A DNA stretch of 64,000 bases from Micavibrio sp. (GTDB lineage Bacteria; Pseudomonadota; Alphaproteobacteria; Micavibrionales; Micavibrionaceae): contig JALSJP010000033.1 of the NCBI GenBank assembly GCA_026989265.1, positions 56,142 through 120,141 on the forward strand, read 5' to 3'. Positions 39,354 to 48,472 of the stretch are shown here, one piece after another. Both the position numbers and the translations under genes were made by a program. Under the pieces are notes generated by a model. The model was given only the letters and a program-made list of their open reading frames with translations, was not told the DNA's origin and searched no databases. Within the stretch, counting starts at the first letter, position 1; each line of letters begins with the position of its first letter.

Positions 39354-40174
39354 ATGGAATATTTCCGATCATGTTTAAGGGCGGGGATGGAATTTCTTGC
39401 CTTATTTACCTGATTAATGTCTAAATCGGCGTAGATAACGCCCTCACCTGTTTGCTTTTGAGACATAATGCGCCCCCATGGGTCAATAATCATGGAATGC
39501 CCGTAAGTTTTGCGCCCGCCCTCATGCTCGCCAAATTGCGCGGGAGCAATGACGTAGCAGCCAGTCTCGATAGCTCGCGCGCGGAGCAACACCTCCCAAT
39601 GAGCTATGCCCGTTGGCAGAGTAAAAGCCGCAGAAACGCTCAATATATTTGCGCTAGCTTTTGCCATGTCACGATAAAGATGGGCAAAGCGCAGATCATA
39701 GCAAATGCTCATGCCTAGCGTGAAATCATCATTAATTTTTGCGGTAACGGCTTTATCACCTGCCTTGATATAGTCGCTCTCGCTATATTCCTCGTCCTTA
39801 TCTAGGCTCACATCAAAGAGGTGGATTTTGTCATATGTTGCGGTCAAAACCCCGTCTTTGGCGAATAAAAAACTACGGTTATGAGCCTTACCATCTAAAG
39901 ATTTAACCAGCATAGAGCCTGCCAAAATAGTAATACCAAGCTCCGCCGCCAAATCAGAAAAAAAGGGAACGCCTATATGATCGTCTTGAGCCATTACCTT
40001 ATATAAGCCTTGCTCGCTTTTAGATCTCATATGGCATGTGTTTTCAGGGGTTGCTACAAACCCAGCGCCATCATTGGAAGCTTGCCTTATAAGCCCACCT
40101 GCTTTTTCAAGGTTTTTTTCTATATCTTGACCGCTTGTCATTTGCACGCAAGCGACTTTTAGCAAATTAGCCAT
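39350..40174 (-). CDS. Carbon-nitrogen hydrolase (Nit family, deaminated glutathione amidase-like)
   Basis: A 274-residue nitrilase-superfamily amidase with the Glu-Lys-Cys triad: Glu in ATPENTCH (about 43), Lys in YDKIHLFD (about 115) and Cys in MSICYDLRF (about 155). It resembles the Nit1/Nit2 branch, which clears deaminated glutathione or omega-amides. Its start overlaps grxC by 8 nt and its end the PLP lyase gene by 4 nt, all one operon with comF, consistent with a thiol-metabolism neighbourhood. Confidence 0.87.
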   Translation of the reverse strand: MANLLKVACVQMTSGQDIEKNLEKAGGLIRQASNDGAGFVATPENTCHMRSKSEQGLYKVMAQDDHIGVPFFSDLAAELGITILAGSMLVKSLDGKAHNRSFLFAKDGVLTATYDKIHLFDVSLDKDEEYSESDYIKAGDKAVTAKINDDFTLGMSICYDLRFAHLYRDMAKASANILSVSAAFTLPTGIAHWEVLLRARAIETGCYVIAPAQFGEHEGGRKTYGHSMIIDPWGRIMSQKQTGEGVIYADLDINQVNKARNSIPALKHDRKYSI

Positions 40175-40424
40175 TCAAAAGCCCGTCTAGCTCGCCCTTA
40201 TCATTAAGAGCATACAGATCATCGCATCCGCCAATATGCTTATCATTGATAAATATTTGCGGAACAGTTCTAGCGCCACCAGCTCGCTCTGACATTTTTA
40301 TGCGCTCAGGCTCGTTTCCTGTAACATTATGAGTTATATATTCAATATTTTTTGAATCAAATAACGCCTTTGCTCTTTTGCAATATGGGCATATAACTGT
40401 GCTATATATTTCTACTTTTGCCAT
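40167..40424 (-). CDS. grxC: Glutaredoxin 3
   Basis: An 85-residue dithiol glutaredoxin with CPYC at about 12-15, RTVPQIFINDKHIGGCDDLYAL (cis-Pro TVP and GG motif), the standard fold. It reduces disulfides and glutathione mixed disulfides. It overlaps the nitrilase gene by 8 nt and lies 14 nt after comF on the same strand. Confidence 0.95.
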   Translation of the reverse strand: MAKVEIYSTVICPYCKRAKALFDSKNIEYITHNVTGNEPERIKMSERAGGARTVPQIFINDKHIGGCDDLYALNDKGELDGLLNG

Positions 40425-40438
40425 TTTATTTTCTTTCT

Positions 40439-41185
40439 TTAATTTGCGAGCATAACCCGTGCTATTGTTAAGACATTAACCTCGGCAACGCCATGTTTAA
40501 GCAAGACCTTAGAACATTCCCTAATCGTTGCGCCAGTTGTATATACATCATCAATAAGTATAACTGAACTACCTTTTAGCAGGTTATGATATTTCTGATT
40601 AACTTCAAAGGCTTTTTGAACATTTTTTATGCGCTCATCGCTGGTTAAATGCCCTTGAGGTGGCGTGGAGCGCGTTCGCTTCATAGCCATTGGCAAATGT
40701 GGCACGGAAGTGGATTTTGATAAATCCTCGGCTATTAGAGCCGCTTGATTATAACGCCGCGCTATAAAACGTTTGGTGTGCAAAGGCACTGGCAGTAAAT
40801 AATCTGCTTTTTCCAGCATTTCCCTGCCTGCTTGTTCCAAAAAAGGGGTGAATGAGGAAACCAAATGCGTCTTATCACCATGCTTAAAACCTAATATTAA
40901 ATCTCGGCTTACATCACCATATTTAAAGACAGAGCGCGCCGATTTGAATGGTGGTGGGTTATCAATGCAAGATATGCATTTTAAGTTATCTTCAACCTCA
41001 AAATCAAGCGGAATGCCACAAACTGCGCATAATGGGCTAGCTATAAAATCAAGCTTCCCCCATGATTTTGATGATATAGCTCCTTGGGATGAGACTATAT
41101 CGCCGCTAATGGGGCAGCGCGGCGGCAATATAACATCAACCCCATCTGTAAATATACCTATTGCTTTGCTGCAAATATGTTTCAT
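40439..41185 (-). CDS. ComF-family phosphoribosyltransferase-like protein
   Basis: A 248-residue protein with an N-terminal zinc-ribbon-like part (CPISGD, CAVCGIPLDF, CISC) and a C-terminal PRTase domain with the PRPP loop VILIDDVYTTGATIREC near 205-221. ComF is needed for DNA uptake in competent bacteria; in alphaproteobacteria the family is found even where competence is unproved. It heads the comF-grxC-nitrilase-PLP lyase operon, divergent from the large methyltransferase gene. Confidence 0.88.
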   Translation of the reverse strand: MKHICSKAIGIFTDGVDVILPPRCPISGDIVSSQGAISSKSWGKLDFIASPLCAVCGIPLDFEVEDNLKCISCIDNPPPFKSARSVFKYGDVSRDLILGFKHGDKTHLVSSFTPFLEQAGREMLEKADYLLPVPLHTKRFIARRYNQAALIAEDLSKSTSVPHLPMAMKRTRSTPPQGHLTSDERIKNVQKAFEVNQKYHNLLKGSSVILIDDVYTTGATIRECSKVLLKHGVAEVNVLTIARVMLAN

Positions 41186-41237
41186 AATTCACAATATAAT
41201 TAGTGCGTTATTATTTCAATGTATATAAGATGTCGCG

Positions 41238-43895
41238 ATGGTAAATAACAAACAAAATGATGACTTGCTGGAAGATAATGCTATAGATTATATAGCTAAG
41301 CGCAATGAGCTTCTTAAAGACGTGCCATATCAAGAAGTGCGAAGAGCGTGGAACACATTGTCTCATTTACTTATTGATGAGGGTTCTACCGTTTTAGATA
41401 TGGGGTGCGGCAATGGTCAAATAACTTACGCCATGGCGGCTCTTAATCCCCATATTAACTTTATCGGAGTGGATAAAAGCAGAAAAATAATCAAGGAAGC
41501 CTCAGACACATATATAACTCATAATTTAGAGTTTAAAATTGGTGATATATCTAGTGATTTATTCGAGCCAGAATCTATTGACGCTATTATAAACTCTTAT
41601 ACTCTTCATAGAGTGTTTTCAGATGCACGTTATAATGAGCGCATAATCACAGATACGCTGCACAAGCAGTTTGCCATGCTTAAAAATGGTGGAACAATGT
41701 TTATTCGCGACTATGCCAAGCCCACAGGCAATGAATTTGTTCTGATTGAAATGCATGATGAAAAAAGCACAAGCGAGGAGCTTGCCGATCTATCGGAGGT
41801 AGATTTGCTTATTTGGTATTCAAATCATGCGCGTCCGAAGCAAAACCCTGGTTGCGGAGGTTTTTTCCTTGAAGAGCTAACCCCAAGATTTCCGCGCACC
41901 CGCTTGTTTCGCCTGCCATATAAATGGGCATATGAGTTTATAATGCGCAAAGATAATCGCGAGCTTTGGGATAGCAGACTTCCCTTTGAATACACATTTT
42001 TCACAGTTCAAGAATTTAGGCATGAATTGCGTAATTTGGGCGCGCGCATGCAATATTCCGCTCCTCATTGGGATGATGACTATATAAAGGATAATTTTGA
42101 CGGGCATTTCAGGCTGTTGCAATCTAATGGCGATCCGATTGGAGATCCTCCTACAAGCTTTATCGCTGTGGCAAAAAAGCTGCCTGAGCGCACAAGCCTA
42201 GATATAAATGAACGCCGCATAGTGCAAGATGAAGCGGGAGAGCTTAGCATTAAAACTCTGCGCGATCAAAAAGATGGAACGCTTCTGGACGTTGTAACGC
42301 GTGATAAGGAACTAGCAGAGATATTGCCATATCGAATAAGTGATGATGGCAGGCTTTATATTTACTTGCATGATGATGTTGTGCGCGGCATTACTAACTC
42401 TGTAAGGCGCAATGGTGATAATATTGATGGGCGGCAATGGTCGGGGCATATGCTTGAAACTATATCAACGGATAGCTCAAACATAGCAGAGCTTGGGGTT
42501 ATTACCCCCGAAAATACCGCGAAATTTACAAAAACATATATAGGGTTGAAATCAGAAAATAATGAGATAATTAAGGAAGGTCCTATATATTATCCTGACC
42601 CTAATTATATTGATGAACGAATTCATACTCATTACATAAATGTTAAAAAAGGCGCGAAAGCCATTGCCCCAAAGCGGCAAATTCTTGAGTCGCATCATTT
42701 TCAGGAAAAAGGTGTTATTCGTGAGCTTAATGCTCAAAATGTGCTTGATGCTATTGCGGTGGGGTTAGTGCCAAATTCACGGCTAGAGCTTCAGATATTA
42801 TCACTAATGCAACATGTTAAGGTTAGGGCTGAAAACTGGGTTAGTAAAGATATAAAAATAGCAGAGGGAGAGGTAAAACGAACCTTTGAAATGCGCGATT
42901 TCCTTAAACAAATAAGCAATAATGATAGTCGTTTTAAAGAGGTTAAAGGCTCGGCGGGACAGCTTAGAACTATTAACTCGATATTTGTAGAAGAAGGTCA
43001 AAGTCAGGGCGGGCAAGCTGGGCTTTCATCCGAAAATGTTGATTTTGTTATATCGGATGAAACAACAATAAATACAGCCGTAGTCCTGCCTATCACAAAA
43101 AGCGCCAAAGGCGATATCCACGCTGGGTTCATGGTGAAATATATGCCCGTGCCGCAACGATATGAAGGCAATGGGCTTAGTATTAGCGCTCCGCAATTTA
43201 ACATCCCAAAGGAAATAACCAATTATAAAATGCTCAAGCAATTTATAGCGGAGAAGTTCGGCGTAACCCCTGATTTAGTTATAAAGCTTGGTGAGAGCTA
43301 TTTCTCGCATATAGGAATAACGCCGCAGCGCATACATCCTTTTGCTATAACCTCACCGCCAAGCGTATTTAAAGATCCTAAAATGAGATTTATACCTATT
43401 TATCAATATATGCTTTTGTGGAAATCCATATCAAAAGAGCAGCATTTCATGACTATTTTGGCGCGAGCTTATCGATATTTGCCAGAACATATGAAATTGC
43501 AAGCTGATCGCGATGTTAAAGTTATGCTTAATGATATGTTTAAAGCTGCAAAGCCTGATTGGTCAATGCCCGCCGCTGTGCCTGCTGCTGTGCCCAAAAC
43601 CAATGATTATAATAAAAAAGCTAACCCACCAGTCATTACTAATGAAAAACATAAGAAAAAGGAAAAGCGCAAGAAAAGATTGCTTGGCTTTGGCGGCTCT
43701 AAAGATGATATATCGGAACTTGATAGCTCTGACATATCTAATGATTCTGAAAGCGTGGAAGCTGTAAATAAAAAGAAAGATGCGGCTAAAAACCTAGATA
43801 TAAACCTTATCCGCGATTTCAAGGCAGAAATAGACGAGATAATGGATGCAATAGAAGAAGGGCAGGAAAGCGAGCCTAAGCCTGAAAAATGGTAG
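41238..43895 (+). CDS. Large protein with N-terminal SAM methyltransferase domain, unknown C-terminal part
   Basis: An 885-residue protein. Residues ~50-230 form a class I methyltransferase: TVLDMGCGNGQITYA (motif I, 51-65), FIGVDKS (75-81), and a long insertion. The central part (~310-420) has the look of a Nudix-like fold (LLDVVTRDKELAEILPYRISDDGRLYIYL) but no Nudix box, and 430-770 matches nothing I know. The end is a Lys/Ser/Asp-rich disordered tail. The ATG has no strong SD. It overlaps the next methyltransferase gene by 7 nt. I infer a modification enzyme, with no known substrate. Confidence 0.65.
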   Translation: MVNNKQNDDLLEDNAIDYIAKRNELLKDVPYQEVRRAWNTLSHLLIDEGSTVLDMGCGNGQITYAMAALNPHINFIGVDKSRKIIKEASDTYITHNLEFKIGDISSDLFEPESIDAIINSYTLHRVFSDARYNERIITDTLHKQFAMLKNGGTMFIRDYAKPTGNEFVLIEMHDEKSTSEELADLSEVDLLIWYSNHARPKQNPGCGGFFLEELTPRFPRTRLFRLPYKWAYEFIMRKDNRELWDSRLPFEYTFFTVQEFRHELRNLGARMQYSAPHWDDDYIKDNFDGHFRLLQSNGDPIGDPPTSFIAVAKKLPERTSLDINERRIVQDEAGELSIKTLRDQKDGTLLDVVTRDKELAEILPYRISDDGRLYIYLHDDVVRGITNSVRRNGDNIDGRQWSGHMLETISTDSSNIAELGVITPENTAKFTKTYIGLKSENNEIIKEGPIYYPDPNYIDERIHTHYINVKKGAKAIAPKRQILESHHFQEKGVIRELNAQNVLDAIAVGLVPNSRLELQILSLMQHVKVRAENWVSKDIKIAEGEVKRTFEMRDFLKQISNNDSRFKEVKGSAGQLRTINSIFVEEGQSQGGQAGLSSENVDFVISDETTINTAVVLPITKSAKGDIHAGFMVKYMPVPQRYEGNGLSISAPQFNIPKEITNYKMLKQFIAEKFGVTPDLVIKLGESYFSHIGITPQRIHPFAITSPPSVFKDPKMRFIPIYQYMLLWKSISKEQHFMTILARAYRYLPEHMKLQADRDVKVMLNDMFKAAKPDWSMPAAVPAAVPKTNDYNKKANPPVITNEKHKKKEKRKKRLLGFGGSKDDISELDSSDISNDSESVEAVNKKKDAAKNLDINLIRDFKAEIDEIMDAIEEGQESEPKPEKW

Positions 43896-44737
43896 ATATA
43901 TTTGATAGAAATCAAGTTCGGCATAACCGCGCCCGCGCCTCTGCAAAATTCCAAGATCATGGGTTCTTGTTTGATTGGAGCAAAAGCCAGCTATTAGAGC
44001 GCATATCTGATATAAACCGCATATTTAGTAAGGCTTTGCAAATTGGCTCACGCGCGCCGATATTGGCGGCTGAGCATAGTAAAATCGGCGATATAGCAAC
44101 GCTGGACTTAACAAATAAACCAGTGCAATGTTGCGATATATATATCCAAGCTTCGGAAGAGTTTCTTCCAATTAAGCAAAATTCTATGGATTTGGTTGTA
44201 TCAAATCTTAGTTTGCATAGTGTAAATGACCTTGCGGGCGCGCTCATTCAAATAAATGATTGCCTTAAAAGTGACGGGCTTTTTATTGCCTCAATGCTTG
44301 GCGGTGAAACGCTGCACGAGCTTAGGAAAATCATGATGGAAGTTGAAATTTCTATGTTTGACGGCGCAAGCCCGCGCATAGCTCCATTTGCTGACAAACC
44401 GCAAATGGGTGAGCTTTTGCAGCGCGCTAAATTCGCTTTGCCAGTTGTGGATTCTGATATTATAACAGTGACTTATGATAATGTATTCAAGCTATTACAT
44501 GATATAAGATATATGGGTGAGGGAAATGCAATATATAAGCGCAATAAATCATATCTTGGTAAGGCGTTTTTCATGCAAGTGGCGCAAAAATATCATGAGC
44601 AATTTGCCGAAAAAGACGGGCGCATAACGGCTTCGTTTGAGGTAATATTCCTGATAGGATGGAAGCCGCATAAATCCCAGCAGCAGCCCTTGCCAAGGGG
44701 TAGCGGCAAAGTATCCCTAGGGGAGGTTTTGAAATGA
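43889..44737 (+). CDS. NDUFAF5/BioC-like methyltransferase-fold protein with a degenerate SAM site
   Basis: A 282-residue protein with a class I methyltransferase outline (DLVVSNLSLHSVNDLAGALIQINDCLKSDGLFIASMLGGETL) but no GxGxG motif I: the corresponding region is SRAPILAAEHSKIGDIATLDL. SPRIAPFADKPQMGELLQRAKFALPVVD is the family pattern of NDUFAF5-like proteins, which act in complex I assembly in mitochondria. Such genes commonly adjoin comF and grxC in alphaproteobacteria, as here. Starts 7 nt inside the preceding gene; overlaps gloB by 4 nt. Confidence 0.78.
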   Translation: MVDIFDRNQVRHNRARASAKFQDHGFLFDWSKSQLLERISDINRIFSKALQIGSRAPILAAEHSKIGDIATLDLTNKPVQCCDIYIQASEEFLPIKQNSMDLVVSNLSLHSVNDLAGALIQINDCLKSDGLFIASMLGGETLHELRKIMMEVEISMFDGASPRIAPFADKPQMGELLQRAKFALPVVDSDIITVTYDNVFKLLHDIRYMGEGNAIYKRNKSYLGKAFFMQVAQKYHEQFAEKDGRITASFEVIFLIGWKPHKSQQQPLPRGSGKVSLGEVLK

Positions 44738-45450
44738 AAATAGATATAGTTCCTATATTTGATGATAATTACAGCTATCTCTTGCAATCAAGTTGTGGCG
44801 TTAATTCTGTCATAGATGCGGGGCAGGCAGAGCCGATAATCAAGATACTTAATGACAGGAATATAGGGCTGGATTTCATTATAAGCACTCACCATCATTG
44901 GGATCATGTTAATGGCAATATGAAGCTTAAAAACATGTATGACGCCCAAATAATTGCTCCTTATAAGGAGTCTTTATATATTGATGGTGTTGATATCGCG
45001 ATAAAAGATGGCGATCTATTTGATCTTGGCGGTGATATTATGCAAGCAATAGAAACTTCGGGGCATACGCTTGGCTCTACATGTTTTTATTTCAAAGATA
45101 GCCATGCTTTGTTTACGGGGGATACTGTGTTTTCCATGGGTTGCGGGCGAATATTTGAAGGCACAGCGCATGATATGTTTACTTCGTTTCAAAAGATTAT
45201 GGCATTGCCAGATGAAACGCTTATATATCCAGCCCATGAATATACAAGGGGAAATGCTGGTTTTTGCCTGTCTCAAGATCGCGATAATGAGGATTTGAAG
45301 CTGCGCATAAAAGAAGTGAAAGAACTTCGCTCTAACGGCAAGCCAACAGTTCCAGTTTCTTTGACCGTGGAAAAGAAAACCAATATTTTCATGAAGGCAA
45401 AAACGGCAGAGGATTTCGCTACGCTTCGCATAAAGAAGGATAGTTTTTAA
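44734..45450 (+). CDS. gloB: Hydroxyacylglutathione hydrolase (glyoxalase II)
   Basis: A 238-residue metallo-beta-lactamase-fold enzyme hydrolysing S-lactoylglutathione to lactate and glutathione. The metal site is STHHHWDH near 51-58, and DTVFSMGCGRIFEGTAHDMFTSFQKI with YPAHEYTRGNAGF are glyoxalase II signatures. It is slightly shorter than the usual 250-260 residues. It overlaps the previous gene by 4 nt and ends a three-gene overlapping unit, so thiol-linked functions cluster on both sides of 41.2 kb. Confidence 0.92.
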   Translation: MKIDIVPIFDDNYSYLLQSSCGVNSVIDAGQAEPIIKILNDRNIGLDFIISTHHHWDHVNGNMKLKNMYDAQIIAPYKESLYIDGVDIAIKDGDLFDLGGDIMQAIETSGHTLGSTCFYFKDSHALFTGDTVFSMGCGRIFEGTAHDMFTSFQKIMALPDETLIYPAHEYTRGNAGFCLSQDRDNEDLKLRIKEVKELRSNGKPTVPVSLTVEKKTNIFMKAKTAEDFATLRIKKDSF

Positions 45451-45468
45451 GTTTGTCTACCACCCTAA

Positions 45469-45807
45469 TTATTCGCCCTGTTTGCGGGGAGCTGGGCGGC
45501 GGCGGCGTGGCGCAGATTTTTGCACTATCGGTGCATTATCGGCTGGTGCTTGCTGATCCAAAATAGAAACAGGAGCGCCTTTATTTGCAGAGCGATGCGC
45601 AGGAATAGGCAGCGGCCTTGACACATTTTGCTCACGCTCACTAATTGCTAAATCAATCTCTAAACGAGAAGAAACCTTGCGCAGCTCATGTATTGCGATA
45701 TGAAGTTCTTCTTGCGCTTTTTTATCGCTCTTCTTTTCTTCCCAAATTTTATGGGCTTCCAAGCAATTTTTAGATGTTTCTTCTAAGCGTGTTTGAATAT
45801 CGTCCAT
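45469..45807 (-). CDS. Hypothetical coiled-coil protein with basic tail
   Basis: A 112-residue protein: an alpha-helical coiled coil (about 1-62, charged, EEKKSDKKAQEELHIAIHELRKVSS) and a Pro/Arg-rich tail (PRRRRPAPRKQGE). This architecture suggests a nucleic acid or membrane contact, but no family is recognised. It lies tail-to-tail with gloB. Function unknown. Confidence 0.65.
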   Translation of the reverse strand: MDDIQTRLEETSKNCLEAHKIWEEKKSDKKAQEELHIAIHELRKVSSRLEIDLAISEREQNVSRPLPIPAHRSANKGAPVSILDQQAPADNAPIVQKSAPRRRRPAPRKQGE

Positions 45808-45902
45808 AAGTAAAGCTCCAGTATAAATTGCATATTAAGCGCGTAGTCTATCCACTTACTAAACCATACGCAAGGATATACGCAAGTAAATCAAAATATT
45901 AT

Positions 45903-46946
45903 TTATGATTGCCCGAAAATATTATTTATTTGCTGAGTTACGCGGATAAATGTCGTGCGTTTGGATAATTCTTTCAAATTTCTAGCGCCCACATATGTGC
46001 AAGCAGAGCGTATGCCGCCCAAAATATCTTGTAGAGCGTCAGACACATCACCATGATAAGGGATTTTTACGGTTTTACCTTCGCTAGCGCGGTATTCTGC
46101 CACGCCTCCCTTGTGTTTTGTCATGGCTGTATCGCTGCTCATACCATAGAAACGAACATATTTCTTGCCGTTTTCTTCTATGATTTCTTGCTCTGACTGG
46201 TCGTATCCCGCAAGCATTCCTCCTAGCATGACAAAATCAGCGCCCGCTCCGAATGCTTTTGCGATATCCCCTGGAACGGTGCAGCCGCCATCGGCGCAAA
46301 TCAATCCGCCAAGCCCATGCGCCGCGTCCGCGCATTCAATAATTGCCGATAATTGAGGATAGCCAACGCCTGTCATTTTGCGAGTAGTGCAAACGCTCCC
46401 CGGCCCAATGCCGACTTTTACTACGTCAACGCCTGATAATATAAGCTCTTCTACCATTTCGCCAGTAACAACATTACCCGCCATAATCGTAATATCAGGG
46501 ACTTGATCGCGAACGCGCTTAACAAAATCCACGAAATGCTCGCTATAACCATTTGCAACATCAAGGCAGATTTTATCTATTTTAGAAGGTCTTAGCTTTA
46601 AAAACTCCGTGAGCTTTTCGCGGTCATCTCCCGCCATGCCAATGCTGTACCAAACAGATTCGGGCGGGCTTGTGTCAAAGAATTCCACCAACTTATCAAT
46701 TGGGTAGTGCTTATGCAGCGCAACGCTCATGCCGCTTTGGGTTTTTAAAAAGGATTTGGCCATGTCAAATGTGCCAACTCCATCCATATTAGCGGCAATA
46801 ATAGGAACGCCATTATATCTGCGTCCGCTCCACTTAAACTGGTAGTCACGCGTGATATCCACGTCCTTACGGCTAGACAAGGTTGAGCGTTTAGGGCGTA
46901 TCAAAACATCCTTAAAATCAAGTTTAACATCTTCTTCTATTCTCAT
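45903..46946 (-). CDS. guaC: GMP reductase
   Basis: A 347-residue NADPH-dependent enzyme that deaminates GMP to IMP. It is of the IMPDH/GMPR fold without CBS domains; the catalytic Cys is in [21 protein letters not shown] and the phosphate loop in [32 protein letters not shown] is characteristic of GuaC. Length fits. It is 20 nt from the DUF1192 gene on the same strand. Confidence 0.94.
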   Translation of the reverse strand: MRIEEDVKLDFKDVLIRPKRSTLSSRKDVDITRDYQFKWSGRRYNGVPIIAANMDGVGTFDMAKSFLKTQSGMSVALHKHYPIDKLVEFFDTSPPESVWYSIGMAGDDREKLTEFLKLRPSKIDKICLDVANGYSEHFVDFVKRVRDQVPDITIMAGNVVTGEMVEELILSGVDVVKVGIGPGSVCTTRKMTGVGYPQLSAIIECADAAHGLGGLICADGGCTVPGDIAKAFGAGADFVMLGGMLAGYDQSEQEIIEENGKKYVRFYGMSSDTAMTKHKGGVAEYRASEGKTVKIPYHGDVSDALQDILGGIRSACTYVGARNLKELSKRTTFIRVTQQINNIFGQS

Positions 46947-46965
46947 AATTTACCTTATCTATTTG

Positions 46966-47148
46966 TTATTTAAAAAATGAAGCCGCGGCTTCTTGTGATG
47001 ATTTTTTCTTTTCTATATCAATATTTACTCTATCAATTTCAGATTTAAGTTCAATGATATAATCTTGCAAATCAGATACCGATAAATCCTCTATATTGCG
47101 CGGGAAAATCATTTCTGGCTTTAGTTTTGGCAGATCATCATTGAACAT
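46966..47148 (-). CDS. DUF1192-family small protein
   Basis: A 60-residue helical protein with LSVSDLQDYIIELKSEIDRVNIDIEKKKSSQEAAASFFK, the DUF1192 signature seen in alphaproteobacteria. Function unknown. It heads the short leftward unit with guaC and is divergent from the DUF1013 gene. Confidence 0.88.
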   Translation of the reverse strand: MFNDDLPKLKPEMIFPRNIEDLSVSDLQDYIIELKSEIDRVNIDIEKKKSSQEAAASFFK

Positions 47149-47318
47149 TATATCATTGCTCCATCATATGTAGGTTATCTTAAAATAAAAAACTAGCATT
47201 CAATATAAATATAGCTTATATTCTCGCTGTCCCCTAAACATTTTGTTTAAATAAAGCGTTGAGCCAAGGGACAGACTCGATGGATTTAATAGTTGAAATA
47301 TCATTTCAGGAGAAAAAC

Positions 47319-48041
47319 ATGGCCAAGGCCGTACAACAAACCGAAACTCTACTTATGCCAAAAGCAACATCTGTTTGGTTAATTGAAAACACTGCATTAA
47401 CCTTTAAGCAAATTGCGGATTTTACGAATATAACAGAAATAGAAGTAGAAGCCTTAGCCAATGAAGAAATAGGTAAAGGTCTTGTTGGGCGCGACCCTGT
47501 CGAACATGGTGAGCTTACAAAATCAGAGCTAGAACGTTGTGAAGCTGATTTCTCGGCATCTTTGAAAATCGCAAAACGCAGCCTTCCTTCTGTGAAAGCG
47601 CGCGCTAAAGGTCCTCGCTATACTCCTGTATCAAAACGCGGAGATAAGCCCGATGCTATTGCTTATATCATCAAAAATAATGCCGAAATATCAGACGCAC
47701 AAATATGTAAGCTTGTGGGAACGACAAAGCCGACAATTACCTCTATTCGTGATCGCAGTCATGCTAATATGGCGAATTTAAAGCCGCGCCACCCTGCTGA
47801 GCTTGGCTTATGCACATATCAAGAATTTGAGATTGCATATAATAAAGGTCTAAAAGCCGCGGGCAAAGACCCTGAAGCAGTAAAAGCAGAATTAGAAGCC
47901 AAGCAAAAAGCAGAGCTTGATGCTTCCCAAGATACTGCCTCAAATAGTGGCTCTAGCGGCGGCTTTGATTTCTCTAACTTTATGCCTGATACATCTTCCT
48001 CGTCAACATCAGACCTCAGAGAAGAAGACGTCTTTAAGTAG
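47319..48041 (+). CDS. DUF1013-family regulator
   Basis: A 240-residue protein with MPKATSVWLIENTALTFKQIADFT, a region for HTH-like DNA binding, the middle PRYTPVSKRGDKPDAIAYIIKNN and the HTH-like DAQICKLVGTTKPTITSIRDRSH, then a Ser/Ala-rich disordered tail. The family is conserved across alphaproteobacteria and considered a cell-cycle-linked transcription regulator. ATG 47319 follows AGGAG with 6-nt spacing and is preferred over an upstream frame from 47259. It is followed by a terminator hairpin. Confidence 0.87.
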   Translation: MAKAVQQTETLLMPKATSVWLIENTALTFKQIADFTNITEIEVEALANEEIGKGLVGRDPVEHGELTKSELERCEADFSASLKIAKRSLPSVKARAKGPRYTPVSKRGDKPDAIAYIIKNNAEISDAQICKLVGTTKPTITSIRDRSHANMANLKPRHPAELGLCTYQEFEIAYNKGLKAAGKDPEAVKAELEAKQKAELDASQDTASNSGSSGGFDFSNFMPDTSSSSTSDLREEDVFK

Positions 48042-48049
48042 GAAAAACT

Positions 48050-48084
48050 ATAAAAGTCGAGAAAATCATATTCTCTACTTTTAT
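48050..48084. terminator. Bidirectional intrinsic terminator
   Basis: ATAAAAGT (48050-48057) pairs with ACTTTTAT (48077-48084), with an inner GAGAA/TTCTC stem. A- and T-rich arms on both sides let it stop transcripts of the DUF1013 gene and of the convergent DUF465 gene. Confidence 0.7.
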
Positions 48085-48101
48085 ATTAACCCTGTGATAT
48101 T

Positions 48102-48299
48102 CTAAGCTGACCTTATAATCTCATCTGATAATTTTTCTTTAACCATAAGTTTTTCTTTTTTTAGATGGTTAAGATATAAATCTGTTGTTGAAAGGTCTTT
48201 TTGGGCTTCATCAACTTTTTGAGATAACGCTCTATGCCTTGCTTTTAAAGCTTCGAGTCGCGGATTAACGGGAACTTCTGATACTGTAGATACAGGCAT
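48102..48299 (-). CDS. DUF465/YdcH-family protein
   Basis: A 65-residue helical-hairpin protein: RLEALKARHRALSQKVDEAQ and HLKKEKLMVKEKL match the DUF465 (YdcH) pattern. Function unknown; widespread in proteobacteria. It converges with the DUF1013 gene. Confidence 0.85.
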   Translation of the reverse strand: MPVSTVSEVPVNPRLEALKARHRALSQKVDEAQKDLSTTDLYLNHLKKEKLMVKEKLSDEIIRSA

Positions 48300-48439
48300 T
48301 AATTTCCTCCATAAGTTTTACTGCATAAGATTATGATATGCCTATATTTAGTATAATATCAACATTAAAATTCAAAAACCTATAAAGGGACTATTTTCAA
48401 ATTGTATATTAGTGTTTTTGTGGTAAAAAATGGTTCCAG

Positions 48440-48459
48440 ATTCCAGCATGCGCTGGAAT
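48440..48459. repeat. Short perfect palindrome (interspersed-repeat-like)
   Basis: ATTCCAGC (48440-48447) matches GCTGGAAT (48452-48459) around ATGC, followed by GACG. The form TTCCAGC-N4-GCTGGAATGACG resembles dispersed palindromic elements of alphaproteobacterial genomes. Only one copy is evident in this window. Confidence 0.5.
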
Positions 48460-48472
48460 GACGTGATAAACT

